Shown piece by piece: positions 7,350-15,218 of a DNA stretch of 64,000 nucleotides (position 1 is its first letter; every line of letters begins with the position of its first letter). The translations under genes were made by a program, and so were the position numbers. The DNA comes from an uncultured bacterium (GTDB taxonomy: Bacteria; Cyanobacteriota; Vampirovibrionia; Gastranaerophilales; Gastranaerophilaceae), in the NCBI GenBank assembly GCA_950022695.1, contig CATLLN010000002.1:540059-604058 (forward strand), given 5' to 3'. The notes under the pieces were generated by a model that was not told the origin of the DNA, ran no database searches, and saw nothing but the letters and a program-made list of their open reading frames with translations.

Positions 7350-8732
7350 CTAAAAGAATTTACCCTTTTTCATCATTTTCATCGCTTGAACCATGGCTTT
7401 TTTCTCGTTCATTTTTCCAAAACCGCCGAACATTTTTTGCATTTTTCCCATTCCGCCCATCATCTGGCGCATTTGTTCAAACTGTTTTACATAGAGATTT
7501 ACGGTGTGCAAATCCATCCCACAGCCTTTTGCAATACGTTTTTTGCGGCTTGTATTCATAAGTTCAGGATTTTCACGTTCAGCCGGTGTCATACTTTGAA
7601 TAAAAACTTCTATTTTTTTAAATTCAGTATCTGTTGCGTGTGAAATCTTTTCTCTATCAGCCTGTTTTATATTTACACCCGGAATCATTCCCAAAATCTG
7701 GTCCATAGACCCGAACATTTTCATTTGTTTTTGCATATTTAGAAAATCGTTATACGAAAATTCAGCTTTTTGCATTTTTTCTTGCATTTTTAAAGCTTCT
7801 TTCTCGTCAAAAACTTCCTGAGCACGTTCAACAAGCGATACAATATCCCCCATACCCAAAATTCTTGTTGCCATACGTTCAGGATAAAAATCTTCTAAAG
7901 CATTAAGTTTTTCTCCTGTACCGGTTAATTTAATAGGTTTTCCTGTGCAATGAACAACTGATAACGCAGAACCACCGCGGGAATCACCATCAAGCTTTGT
8001 CAAAATAAGACCTGTCAAACCAATTTGAGCATCAAAGTTTTCTGCCACATTAACAGATTCCTGACCTGTCATAGCATCAATTACCAAAAGTTTTTCCTGC
8101 GGTCTGAAAATTCTGTCAATAATCAAAAGTTCCGCCATCATTTCTGTATCAATCTGTAAACGACCTGCGGTATCGAGAATAAGAACATTAAATCCGTTTT
8201 CTTTAGCGTAATTTAACGCACTTTGAACAATATTTTGAACATCTGTTGAACCGTCAATTGTAAAAACATCACATCCAATTTCACTGCCAAGTGTTTTTAA
8301 CTGCGAAATTGCAGCAGGACGATAAACATCACATGCCACAAGAAGCGGATTTTTACCTTCTTTTTTAAGTTTAACAGCAAGCTTAGCTGATGATGTTGTC
8401 TTACCTGATCCCTGAAGTCCGAGCATCATAATTAAAGACGGATGTCCTGATAAATCAAGCGGTTTCAATTCCTGACCTAAAAGTGATACTAGTTCATCAT
8501 GTACAATTTTCACAAGCTGTTGTGACGGATTAACGCCTTGTAAAACATTTTCACCTTCAGCTTTGTCTTTAATCGATGAAATAAAAGATTTTACAACACG
8601 CAAGTTAACATCCGCTTCTAAAAGAGCACGTCTTATCTCACGTAGTGCATCCTGCATATTATCCTGCGTAAGCTCCTGTGAATGAGCTTTGGAAATTATA
8701 TTTTGCAATCTTTCGCTTAAATTATCAAACAT
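7350..8732 (-). CDS. ffh: Signal recognition particle protein Ffh
   Basis: The SRP54-type GTPase that, with 4.5S RNA, brings nascent membrane proteins to FtsY. The 460-residue layout is standard. An N domain (about 1-85) precedes the G domain, which has the P-loop GLQGSGKTT (about 108), DTAGR (about 190) and TKLDG (about 247). The methionine-rich M domain (about 300-460) ends in MGGMGKMQKMFGGFGKMN. The M domain binds signal sequences and RNA. The dispersed repeat sits immediately downstream. Confidence 0.98.
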   Translation of the reverse strand: MFDNLSERLQNIISKAHSQELTQDNMQDALREIRRALLEADVNLRVVKSFISSIKDKAEGENVLQGVNPSQQLVKIVHDELVSLLGQELKPLDLSGHPSLIMMLGLQGSGKTTSSAKLAVKLKKEGKNPLLVACDVYRPAAISQLKTLGSEIGCDVFTIDGSTDVQNIVQSALNYAKENGFNVLILDTAGRLQIDTEMMAELLIIDRIFRPQEKLLVIDAMTGQESVNVAENFDAQIGLTGLILTKLDGDSRGGSALSVVHCTGKPIKLTGTGEKLNALEDFYPERMATRILGMGDIVSLVERAQEVFDEKEALKMQEKMQKAEFSYNDFLNMQKQMKMFGSMDQILGMIPGVNIKQADREKISHATDTEFKKIEVFIQSMTPAERENPELMNTSRKKRIAKGCGMDLHTVNLYVKQFEQMRQMMGGMGKMQKMFGGFGKMNEKKAMVQAMKMMKKGKFF

Positions 8733-8844
8733 TTTATCCTCACCCTATCCCTCTCACGCCTGCGGACGAGGGAATTAAATATATATGCCAATTTTAACAT
8801 GAAAAAACTCTTTGAAAACAACATGATAAAAGTCCAGCACTTTT

Positions 8845-9120
8845 TTAGTAATGTTCATCATCAAATATTTTAAAATTGTTCGGCAATTTTTCTTCGATGC
8901 GCTCAAACAATTCTGAAAGCGACCATCCAAAACCTTCTGCTATTTTTTTAAGAGTAACAAGTTTTGCTTCATTATCACCGATTTCAATACGACTAAGAGT
9001 AGAACGCGGAATATCATTTTCATATGCAAACATACACAAACTTTTTCCCTTAATTTCCTGTCTTAACTCTCTTATAGCTTTTCCTATCATCTTGCAATAT
9101 ATTTCTTCTTTTTGGTTCAT
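8845..9120 (-). CDS. XRE-family HTH regulator (pair 1)
   Basis: A 91-residue cytoplasmic DNA-binding protein. The helix-turn-helix spans about 20-65, with the recognition pattern IPRSTLSRIEIGDNEAKLVTL and the following LKKIAEGFGWSLSELF, typical of Cro/CI-like regulators. There is no second effector domain. It is divergent from the prepilin-like gene at 9212. Two matching 16-bp inverted repeats lie between them, so it probably represses itself and the pilin-like gene. A second XRE/prepilin pair in the same arrangement occurs at 14783-15905. Confidence 0.87.
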   Translation of the reverse strand: MNQKEEIYCKMIGKAIRELRQEIKGKSLCMFAYENDIPRSTLSRIEIGDNEAKLVTLKKIAEGFGWSLSELFERIEEKLPNNFKIFDDEHY

Positions 9121-9144
9121 AGCCCTATCTCATCTAAACGAAGT

Positions 9145-9201
9145 ATTCCATATATGGGATTATCTATTATAATCATTCATAGAATATCCCATTTATGGGA
9201 T
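9145..9201. promoter_or_regulatory. Twin operator and shared promoter between XRE regulator and prepilin gene
   Basis: Two near-identical inverted repeats, 9145-9160 (ATTCCATATATGGGAT) and 9186-9201 (ATCCCATTTATGGGAT), flank a TATAAT at 9168-9173. The second ends against the GGAGG ribosome binding site of the prepilin gene at 9202-9206. The layout fits autoregulation by the divergent XRE protein. The motif is seen directly; the binding protein is inferred. Confidence 0.7.
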
Positions 9202-9211
9202 GGAGGAAAAA

Positions 9212-9751
9212 ATGAAAAAAGCTTTCACACTTGTAGAAGTCCTCGCTGGACGGGGTACTATGCCAACAGTATTTTCTAAAGCAGGTTTTACTTTAGCTGA
9301 AGTTTTAATCACTCTCGGCATAATTGGTATTGTTGCAGCAATGACAATCCCTAACTTAATCCAGAAAAACTATGAGCATCAAACAGTTACAAAATTAAAA
9401 GAAACACACTCTATAATTTCACAAGCTATGAGATTGGCTTCTGAAGAATACGGAGATCCATCTGGTTGGGAAATTTTTGGTAATACAGAAGCAAGTGTTA
9501 TCAAAGAATATATAACTTATAATGGTTGGACAGGTTCATTTTTCATTGATACAAATGGTTCAAAACCACCAAATGCCTGGGGATGGGACACATTTACATT
9601 TACGATACACAATGATGGAATAGTTCCTGAAGGTTGTAATAAAAAATTTAATTATTACAAAACAACTTGTGCTAATAAAAATTCTGCTGGTAATGGTTGT
9701 GCATGTTATATTCATTTAAATAACAATATGAATTATTTACATACAAAATAG
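9212..9751 (+). CDS. Prepilin-like protein with a doubled N-terminal motif
   Basis: A type IV pilin-like or pseudopilin-like secreted protein of 179 residues. The ATG at 9212 follows GGAGG by five bases; an earlier in-frame ATG at 9200 overlaps the operator and lacks a site. A prepilin motif (KAGFTLAEVLITLGIIG, with the Glu at +5) and hydrophobic helix lie at about 22-50. It is preceded by a second motif-like stretch, KKAFTLVEVLA, at 2-12, so the peptidase could cut after K3/A4 or before the second F. The body shares a GDPSGWEIF segment with the pilin at 51563. The C-terminus is cysteine-containing. Confidence 0.82.
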   Translation: MKKAFTLVEVLAGRGTMPTVFSKAGFTLAEVLITLGIIGIVAAMTIPNLIQKNYEHQTVTKLKETHSIISQAMRLASEEYGDPSGWEIFGNTEASVIKEYITYNGWTGSFFIDTNGSKPPNAWGWDTFTFTIHNDGIVPEGCNKKFNYYKTTCANKNSAGNGCACYIHLNNNMNYLHTK

Positions 9752-9753
9752 TA

Positions 9754-9790
9754 AACGACCCGATTCTTAAAAAAATCGGGTCGTTATTTC
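9754..9790 (+). terminator. Terminator after the prepilin-like gene
   Basis: A 12-bp perfect stem AACGACCCGATT/AATCGGGTCGTT with an 8-base loop, followed by ATTTCT. It starts two bases after the stop codon. Confidence 0.82.
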
Positions 9791-9859
9791 TAGTTTCTTA
9801 GTACTATGAGCACTACGTCCTCGCATTAAACGGCACCGCTCACATTTGCAACGAAAACT

Positions 9860-9901
9860 CAACGTTTCCGTTGACACATGCTCGACTCTAGCTTTCGCTA
9901 G
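9860..9901 (-). other. Two GAAA-loop hairpins downstream of fba
   Basis: Read on the minus strand, the fba 3' region holds CTAGC-GAAA-GCTAG (9888-9901) and CAACG-GAAA-CGTTG (9860-9873), each a perfect 5-bp stem closed by a GNRA-type loop. No T-run follows either, so they look like RNA stability or protein-binding elements rather than a classic terminator. No open frame is visible between 9791 and 9915. Confidence 0.4.
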
Positions 9902-9915
9902 TGCCTTTGCTCGGA

Positions 9916-10875
9916 CTAATCTTGAGCGTGACCAGCTGTACCTAAAACGTCACGCATTTTGTGCATAACCATTTCTTTAACAGCAGTTCTACCAGGTCCC
10001 ATGTATTCACGTGGGTCAAATTTTTCAGGATGTTCAACAAAGAACTCTCTGATAGTAGATGTCATTGCAAGACGTAAGTCTGTGTCAATATTGATTTTTG
10101 CAACACCGTGTTTAGAAGCATAGTTAAGCATATCTTCAGGAACACCTTGAGCATTAGGTAAGTTACCACCGAATTTATTACATTTAGCAACGAATTCAGC
10201 AGGAACTGAAGATGAACCGTGAAGAACTAACGGATAGTTAGGGAAACCAGCTTCTGCTAATGCTGATTTAATTTCTTCTAAACGTTTGAAATCAAGTTTA
10301 GCTTCACCTGCGAATTTATAAGCACCGTGAGAAGTACCAATTGCAACTGCTAATGAATCACAACCTGTTTCTTTAACAAATCTTACAGCTTCTTGAGGAT
10401 CTGTATATGTAGAATCAGCTGCACTTACTTTAACATCATCTTCTACACCTGCTAATTTACCTAATTCAGCTTCAACTGAAACTCCTCTTTCGTGAGCATA
10501 TTCAACAACTTTTTTAGTTAAAGCAATATTTTCTTCTAATGGGAATCTTGAACCATCGATCATTACAGATGAGAAACCGCCATCGATACAAGCTTTACAA
10601 ATTTCAAAGTCTGCACCGTGGTCTAAGTGTAATGCGATAGGTACTGTAGTTGTAGCCAAAGCAGCTTCAACCAATTTGATTAAATAAGTTTGGTTAGCAT
10701 ATTTTCTAGCACCTGCAGAAACTTGCAAGATGATTGGAGATTGTGTTTCTTCAGCAGCTTCAGCAATACCTTGTAAGATTTCCATGTTGTTAACGTTGTA
10801 AGCACCGATAGCATATCCGCCTTCTAATGCTTTTTTGAACATTTCGTTTGTTCCAACTAATTTTCTTTCACTCAT
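9916..10875 (-). CDS. fba: Class II fructose-bisphosphate aldolase
   Basis: Zinc-dependent aldolase of glycolysis and gluconeogenesis, cleaving fructose-1,6-bisphosphate to dihydroxyacetone phosphate and glyceraldehyde-3-phosphate. At 319 residues it is in the short class IIB range. Visible signatures are GAYNVNNME (about 24), the catalytic/zinc HLDHG (about 81-85), the VEAELG motif (about 133), GTSHGAYKF (about 178) and VLHGSSSVP (about 210) followed by KINIDTDLR. The GAGAACTC ribosome binding region precedes the ATG. The ROK kinase lies upstream on the same strand, so the two probably work together in sugar entry and glycolysis. Confidence 0.97.
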   Translation of the reverse strand: MSERKLVGTNEMFKKALEGGYAIGAYNVNNMEILQGIAEAAEETQSPIILQVSAGARKYANQTYLIKLVEAALATTTVPIALHLDHGADFEICKACIDGGFSSVMIDGSRFPLEENIALTKKVVEYAHERGVSVEAELGKLAGVEDDVKVSAADSTYTDPQEAVRFVKETGCDSLAVAIGTSHGAYKFAGEAKLDFKRLEEIKSALAEAGFPNYPLVLHGSSSVPAEFVAKCNKFGGNLPNAQGVPEDMLNYASKHGVAKINIDTDLRLAMTSTIREFFVEHPEKFDPREYMGPGRTAVKEMVMHKMRDVLGTAGHAQD

Positions 10876-10954
10876 TTGAGTTCTCCTTCTTTACGTATAA
10901 TATATTACACATGCCTAATCTATAACAAACACAAGCAAAGTTCAACCAATCCGA

Positions 10955-11902
10955 TTAAGAACCTAACATGCTTGCGCCGATAACACCTGCGTGATTACCA
11001 AGTTCAGCAGGTACAATTTCAACAGAACTTCCTGCTATAGCCATTGCGCGTTCTTTAACGGTTTTTCTAATAGGCTCTAAAAGTAAATCGCCAGCCTCTG
11101 CAACTCCACCACCAACAATAACTTTTTCAGGATTTAGAAGATTAATTACACTGACTAATCCCATACCTACATATGTACCAACTATTTCAAAAATTCTTTT
11201 TGCAACCGGATCACCTGCTTCTGCAGCTTTCGCAACGATATAAGGAGTAATTTCTCCATCGCCTGCCATTTCACGGAATTTTGCAGATTTACCGCCTCTG
11301 ATGTAATCGTAAGCCATAGCAACAATTGAAGGACCTGATGCAAAAGCCTCTAAACATCCTGTATCTCCGCATCCGCAAATAGGGCCGCCATCCATTTGAA
11401 GTTTAATATGACCGATTTCACCTGCTGCATTTGCTGCACCGCGAACCAATTGACCATTTATAACAATTCCTGAGCCGATTCCGGTACCGACTGTAATACA
11501 AATAAAGTTTTCACAGCCTCTGCCAGCACCGAATTTCATTTCGCCTAAAGCTGCACATCTTACATCATTATCGATTTTAGTAGGAATATGAAATTCTTCT
11601 TCAATCATCTGAGCAATCGGAACATTTACCCATCCCGGAATATTTGGAGCAAGTTTCACAACACCTGTTTTATAATCAACCTGACCTGGAAAGTCGAATC
11701 CGATAGCTTCTATATCTTTAGAATCCGTATTAGTTTCTTTCATTAAATCACGAATAGCCTGTTTAATATTATTTACAGTATATTCATAACCCATTTGAGC
11801 GTATGTTGGAACACTGTTTGAATAAATAATTTTACCTTCGCCGTCAACTAAAGCAATTTTAACATTAGTACCGCCAACATCAATACCGATTCTTTTAACC
11901 AT
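10955..11902 (-). CDS. glcK: ROK-family glucokinase
   Basis: A cytosolic ATP-dependent sugar kinase, most likely glucokinase, of 315 residues. The start at 11902 (MVKRIGIDVGGTNVK) has a GAGGGAGAAAT site and matches the family N-terminus; an earlier frame start at 11947 adds 15 unlikely residues. The phosphate loop is IDVGGTNVK (about 6-14). The sugar-binding and zinc cluster is EIGHIKLQ followed by CGCGDTGCLEAFASG (about 170-190). GVIGASML closes the fold. fba lies 79 bases downstream. Sugar specificity among ROK kinases cannot be fixed by sequence alone. Confidence 0.92.
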   Translation of the reverse strand: MVKRIGIDVGGTNVKIALVDGEGKIIYSNSVPTYAQMGYEYTVNNIKQAIRDLMKETNTDSKDIEAIGFDFPGQVDYKTGVVKLAPNIPGWVNVPIAQMIEEEFHIPTKIDNDVRCAALGEMKFGAGRGCENFICITVGTGIGSGIVINGQLVRGAANAAGEIGHIKLQMDGGPICGCGDTGCLEAFASGPSIVAMAYDYIRGGKSAKFREMAGDGEITPYIVAKAAEAGDPVAKRIFEIVGTYVGMGLVSVINLLNPEKVIVGGGVAEAGDLLLEPIRKTVKERAMAIAGSSVEIVPAELGNHAGVIGASMLGS

Positions 11903-12088
11903 ATTTCTCCCTCTTATATTGTAAAGTCCTTGATATAGTTTAATCATACCTTAAATATTTTATATTTAAAATTGTTAAAATTTGTAACAAAATTTACTGT
12001 TATTTTTAAAGAATTACATCTGAAATGCCGTAATACTACATGAATAGACAAAAAGTTACGAAAAAGCGCAAATTAAGAAAGGAAAACA

Positions 12089-13816
12089 ATGGGCTTAGCA
12101 GCATCACAAGCTAGATTATTAACAATAACAGCCAGAAAAGCTGATGCAGAGTTTCAATCTATGGCTCTGTCACATCAGAAGCTTGCGCTTTCACGTAATA
12201 TGGAAAAGATTTCAAGCGAATACCAGGAAGCGTTAAATGCAACTAAATTAGTTTACGATTACTATGGTTCAGGCGACAGTGATATGGGATTAACTTACGG
12301 ATTATTGATGAATCCGTCAATTTATAACGATTATTTCCCAAAACTTATTACTGATGCAAAAGACAGAGTTGTATTAAATTCTGCATACGCTGCTGCGGCA
12401 AAAAAAGCAGGGATTCCTGCAGAAGGTCTGCTTGGAACACCTTCAAGTGATGTCCGCAACAAATTCATTGAAGCTTTATGCGGTGAAAACATTATTACCC
12501 CTGCACAGGCAACAGCTATTGAAGGTATTCCTTACAGCAATAAAGTTGGTCTTGGTACAACAATTTCAGCTAAACAATCATTAAGAGACGTTTCTTATGA
12601 TCAATTATTAGATTTATTTGATGCAAATGCTGTTGATTCAAATACCGGTGGAGTATTATTAGGTTCAAACTTATTACCTAATACTCAATCTCAATATGAT
12701 AGCAAAAACCAACAGCAACACTTTATAACAATCAACGAAAATGGTGTTACAGACTTTCATAAAACTACATCACAATCTGTAACCATCCGTGACTTATTAT
12801 CAGATAAAACAAAATATGTTATCGCATATGAATCAGGTAATGAACCTATTCCTTATGATCAGGCTAACCAATTACAAGTTGACTTAGCAGGCGAAAACGG
12901 ATGTTCAACCAATATTTTAACCTGGATTATGGATCAATTTGCTACAGTACTTGGCGGAACAGCTGCAAGTGATACTGCTATCCAATATGCATATAACTGT
13001 GTTTATGACTTAATATACCCAAGTAATAAACTTGCAGATTCTTTTACCAACGGAAACATTAACAAAGAAGAAGCACTAAAAGAAGTTGCAACCGAATCAA
13101 ATCAACACAAAGGATGGGATAACGGTTTCCACATGGATACAGCAAAGAATGCACCTAATTATATGGGATTCAACTACCTTTATGCCGAAAGAACCGGAGG
13201 TATGTGGCACAAAGGTGGTAACGAAGAAACAACTGTATCTGTTAACTTAAATAACATTGCAAAAGCCTTCTTAACATCATATGTAACATATATGCAGGGT
13301 ATTGAAGATTCTGAATATCACTATCAAAAAGGTAACATTAAAGATTGTACATTATATAATGGTGAAAAAGATAATTTCCAATTTACAATCGTTACAGAAA
13401 CAGAAATTGATGATGGAGACAGCGGATTATATGCAAACTTCTACGACACAATGTTCAATATGATTTGTACCAAAGGATGGGTTGAAAATCCTCAAGTTGA
13501 TGACGAAGAATATTTAAGTGAAATGCTCAAAAGCGGCATGGTTTATATATCTTCCCTAAGCGACGACGGATATTATTATCAAGGTAATTACTCGACGGAT
13601 AAAGCAATACTTGAAGTATCTGACACAGAAGCAATATCAAAAGCTGAAGCAAAATATAACAGTGAAAAAGTCAAAATAGAAAACAAAGAAGAAACTATAG
13701 ACTTAAAAATGAAAAATCTGGATACCGAAATTTCTTCACTGACGACAGAGTACGACACAACGAAACAAGTAATTTCTAAAGCAATCGAGAAGTCCTTCAA
13801 ACGGTACGATGCATAA
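12089..13816 (+). CDS. Large lineage-type protein with conserved coiled termini
   Basis: A 575-residue protein without signal peptide or membrane helix that I cannot assign. The N-terminus (about 1-55, MGLAASQARLLTITARKAD then a helix with LSRNMEKISSEY) and the C-terminus (about 525-575, a heptad-rich coil with DLKMKNLDTEISSLTTEYD and TTKQVISKAIEKSFKRYDA) look like two helices that could pack together. The middle is variable and rich in N, T and Y. Paired terminal helices around a variable centre recall flagellin/hook-type or other secreted filament proteins, but this is analogy only. It has an AGAAAGGAAAAC site and its own hairpin terminator. Confidence 0.6.
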   Translation: MGLAASQARLLTITARKADAEFQSMALSHQKLALSRNMEKISSEYQEALNATKLVYDYYGSGDSDMGLTYGLLMNPSIYNDYFPKLITDAKDRVVLNSAYAAAAKKAGIPAEGLLGTPSSDVRNKFIEALCGENIITPAQATAIEGIPYSNKVGLGTTISAKQSLRDVSYDQLLDLFDANAVDSNTGGVLLGSNLLPNTQSQYDSKNQQQHFITINENGVTDFHKTTSQSVTIRDLLSDKTKYVIAYESGNEPIPYDQANQLQVDLAGENGCSTNILTWIMDQFATVLGGTAASDTAIQYAYNCVYDLIYPSNKLADSFTNGNINKEEALKEVATESNQHKGWDNGFHMDTAKNAPNYMGFNYLYAERTGGMWHKGGNEETTVSVNLNNIAKAFLTSYVTYMQGIEDSEYHYQKGNIKDCTLYNGEKDNFQFTIVTETEIDDGDSGLYANFYDTMFNMICTKGWVENPQVDDEEYLSEMLKSGMVYISSLSDDGYYYQGNYSTDKAILEVSDTEAISKAEAKYNSEKVKIENKEETIDLKMKNLDTEISSLTTEYDTTKQVISKAIEKSFKRYDA

Positions 13817-13825
13817 ATGACAATA

Positions 13826-13859
13826 AATAAGCGCAGGTTTTATAAAACCTACGCTTATT
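13826..13859 (+). terminator. Hairpin after the 575-residue gene
   Basis: AATAAGCG-C-AGGTTTT and AAAACCT-A-CGCTTATT pair with one internal mismatch and a 2-base tip. A GCATATTTTAAC tail follows, so it is a moderate terminator candidate. Confidence 0.65.
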
Positions 13860-13919
13860 GCATATTTTAACAAATATAATATAATATTTGTATTAAAAAA
13901 TTTTTAAATAGGAGTTAAT

Positions 13920-14786
13920 ATGTTATTAAACCTTGACAATGAAATTGATAAAAAGCTTTCCGAGTTATATTCCGAAGAAGTAATTAATAATATGAAAAGC
14001 GGAATAATGGAATATCTTGGCATAAACATATCCGAAAACCGGAAAGACATCCAACTTAAAATTTATTATGAATATAACCCAAGTTATCAATTATACAAAG
14101 AATCTCAAAGTAAAGATCCATTAATTGAATTGCTTTGTGAGAAAAATATGATGAGATTTTTGGAAACAGTGTACGATAAAAATAACACCCAATTTAACAG
14201 ATATAATGTAAAAATTAAAAAACGTTCTAAAGCAAACATGCTTGAACTATTTGGTTATTGGGAAAAGAACATAAAATTTTTTAGCAAGTATAAAGATGAA
14301 ATCTTAAAACTTTCACAAATAAAATATTCTGAAGATCCGGATGATAAATTCGCTTCATTATTTTTCTTCGGGGTTGAAAAAGAAGAATCAGAAATTAAAG
14401 CACTAAAATTATATTGGATAAGACATCCTGAATTTGAAAAACAATATCTGGAATCACTTAAAACCAGTGGTATAGATAAATTAGAACAACTTATACCACT
14501 TATTAATAGTGCTATAAATAATTGCGGCGGCAGCTTATTTATGACAGGAATTGATTATAATGAGAAATCTCCCCAAAAACATAAACTCTATTTAGAATAC
14601 CCAACAAATATATATGATGGGCTGATTACAACGTTTTCGGATAATCAAGACTTAATAAAGAAAATTAATCTTATAAAAAATTGGCATGAAATTCATCAAG
14701 AATTCTATTGCGATATTATCGGAATAGGAAAGGATGCAAAAAATAATATCACCTTAAACTTTTATTTTATGTTTAAGGAAGATTAA
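13920..14786 (+). CDS. Unknown soluble protein with repeated strand motifs
   Basis: A 288-residue cytoplasmic protein behind a strong AGGAG site. No family is recognised. A pattern of an optional glycine-aliphatic-acidic stretch followed by a Y/F-rich strand recurs: DIQLKIYYEY (about 43), FFFGVEKE...ALKLYWI (about 149-175), GIDYNEK...HKLYLEYP (about 208-225) and IIGIGKD...LNFYFMF (about 265-285). Such repeats of helices plus beta hairpins recall the ABBA/PT-barrel fold of aromatic prenyltransferases, but no catalytic residues can be confirmed. It converges on, and overlaps by four bases, the XRE gene on the other strand. Confidence 0.5.
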   Translation: MLLNLDNEIDKKLSELYSEEVINNMKSGIMEYLGINISENRKDIQLKIYYEYNPSYQLYKESQSKDPLIELLCEKNMMRFLETVYDKNNTQFNRYNVKIKKRSKANMLELFGYWEKNIKFFSKYKDEILKLSQIKYSEDPDDKFASLFFFGVEKEESEIKALKLYWIRHPEFEKQYLESLKTSGIDKLEQLIPLINSAINNCGGSLFMTGIDYNEKSPQKHKLYLEYPTNIYDGLITTFSDNQDLIKKINLIKNWHEIHQEFYCDIIGIGKDAKNNITLNFYFMFKED

Positions 14787-15088
14787 GAAATCATTTTATA
14801 GACAAGTTTAACAAGTTCATTATCTGTTTTTAGTTGTTCAAAAACCCTTTGCCTCATAAATTCAATATCACTAAGATGCCCGAAAGCAAACAGCTCATCA
14901 GGAGTACAATTTAAGACTTCCATCAACTTTTCAAGTGTTTGAACACGGGGAAATGTCTGCGCATTTTCTATCTTAAGCATATTTCTTGGTTCAATACCTA
15001 TTTTTTCGGCAAGAGATTCCTGTGTATATCCTTGTCGCTTACGTAATTCACGTATACGTTTTCCTAAACATTGTTTTATATCTTTCAT
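14783..15088 (-). CDS. XRE-family HTH regulator (pair 2)
   Basis: A 101-residue Cro/CI-like DNA-binding protein. The HTH spans about 8-62, with IRELRKRQGYTQESLAEKIGIEPRNMLKIE followed by LEKLMEVLNCTPDELF, as in stand-alone XRE regulators. A short C-terminal helix follows. It is divergent from the prepilin-like gene at 15219 across a 130-base region carrying three direct repeats of GATATAAAA. Its end overlaps the 288-residue gene by four bases tail to tail. Confidence 0.87.
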   Translation of the reverse strand: MKDIKQCLGKRIRELRKRQGYTQESLAEKIGIEPRNMLKIENAQTFPRVQTLEKLMEVLNCTPDELFAFGHLSDIEFMRQRVFEQLKTDNELVKLVYKMIS

Positions 15089-15112
15089 TACATACTCCTT
15101 TATTATTTTAAC

Positions 15113-15197
15113 GATATAAAACGCAAACTCTAATGATATAAAAGAGCACTTTTTATTGATTTATATGATTTAATTATGTATAATATATGATATAAAA
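15113..15197. promoter_or_regulatory. Direct repeats and promoter between XRE regulator and prepilin gene
   Basis: GATATAAAA occurs at 15113-15121, 15135-15143 and 15189-15197 in the intergenic region, and its complement falls inside the first codons of the regulator gene (15074-15082). A TATAAT at 15179-15184 could serve the pilin gene. The repeats are candidate binding sites for the divergent XRE protein; in such AT-rich DNA, chance recurrence is a real alternative. Confidence 0.45.
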
Positions 15198-15218
15198 AAT
15201 CAGGTTACGAGGTAAGAT

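Noticed and set aside
7290..7643. Plus-strand open frame over the end of ffh
   Set aside because: It is the antisense of the methionine-rich M domain (histidine and phenylalanine bias), not a gene. The start lies in the dispersed repeat.
15113..15197. CRISPR-like array from the GATATAAAA repeats
   Set aside because: Nine-base repeats with unequal spacing in AT-rich DNA; too short and irregular for CRISPR. No CRISPR array or cas gene was seen anywhere in the window.
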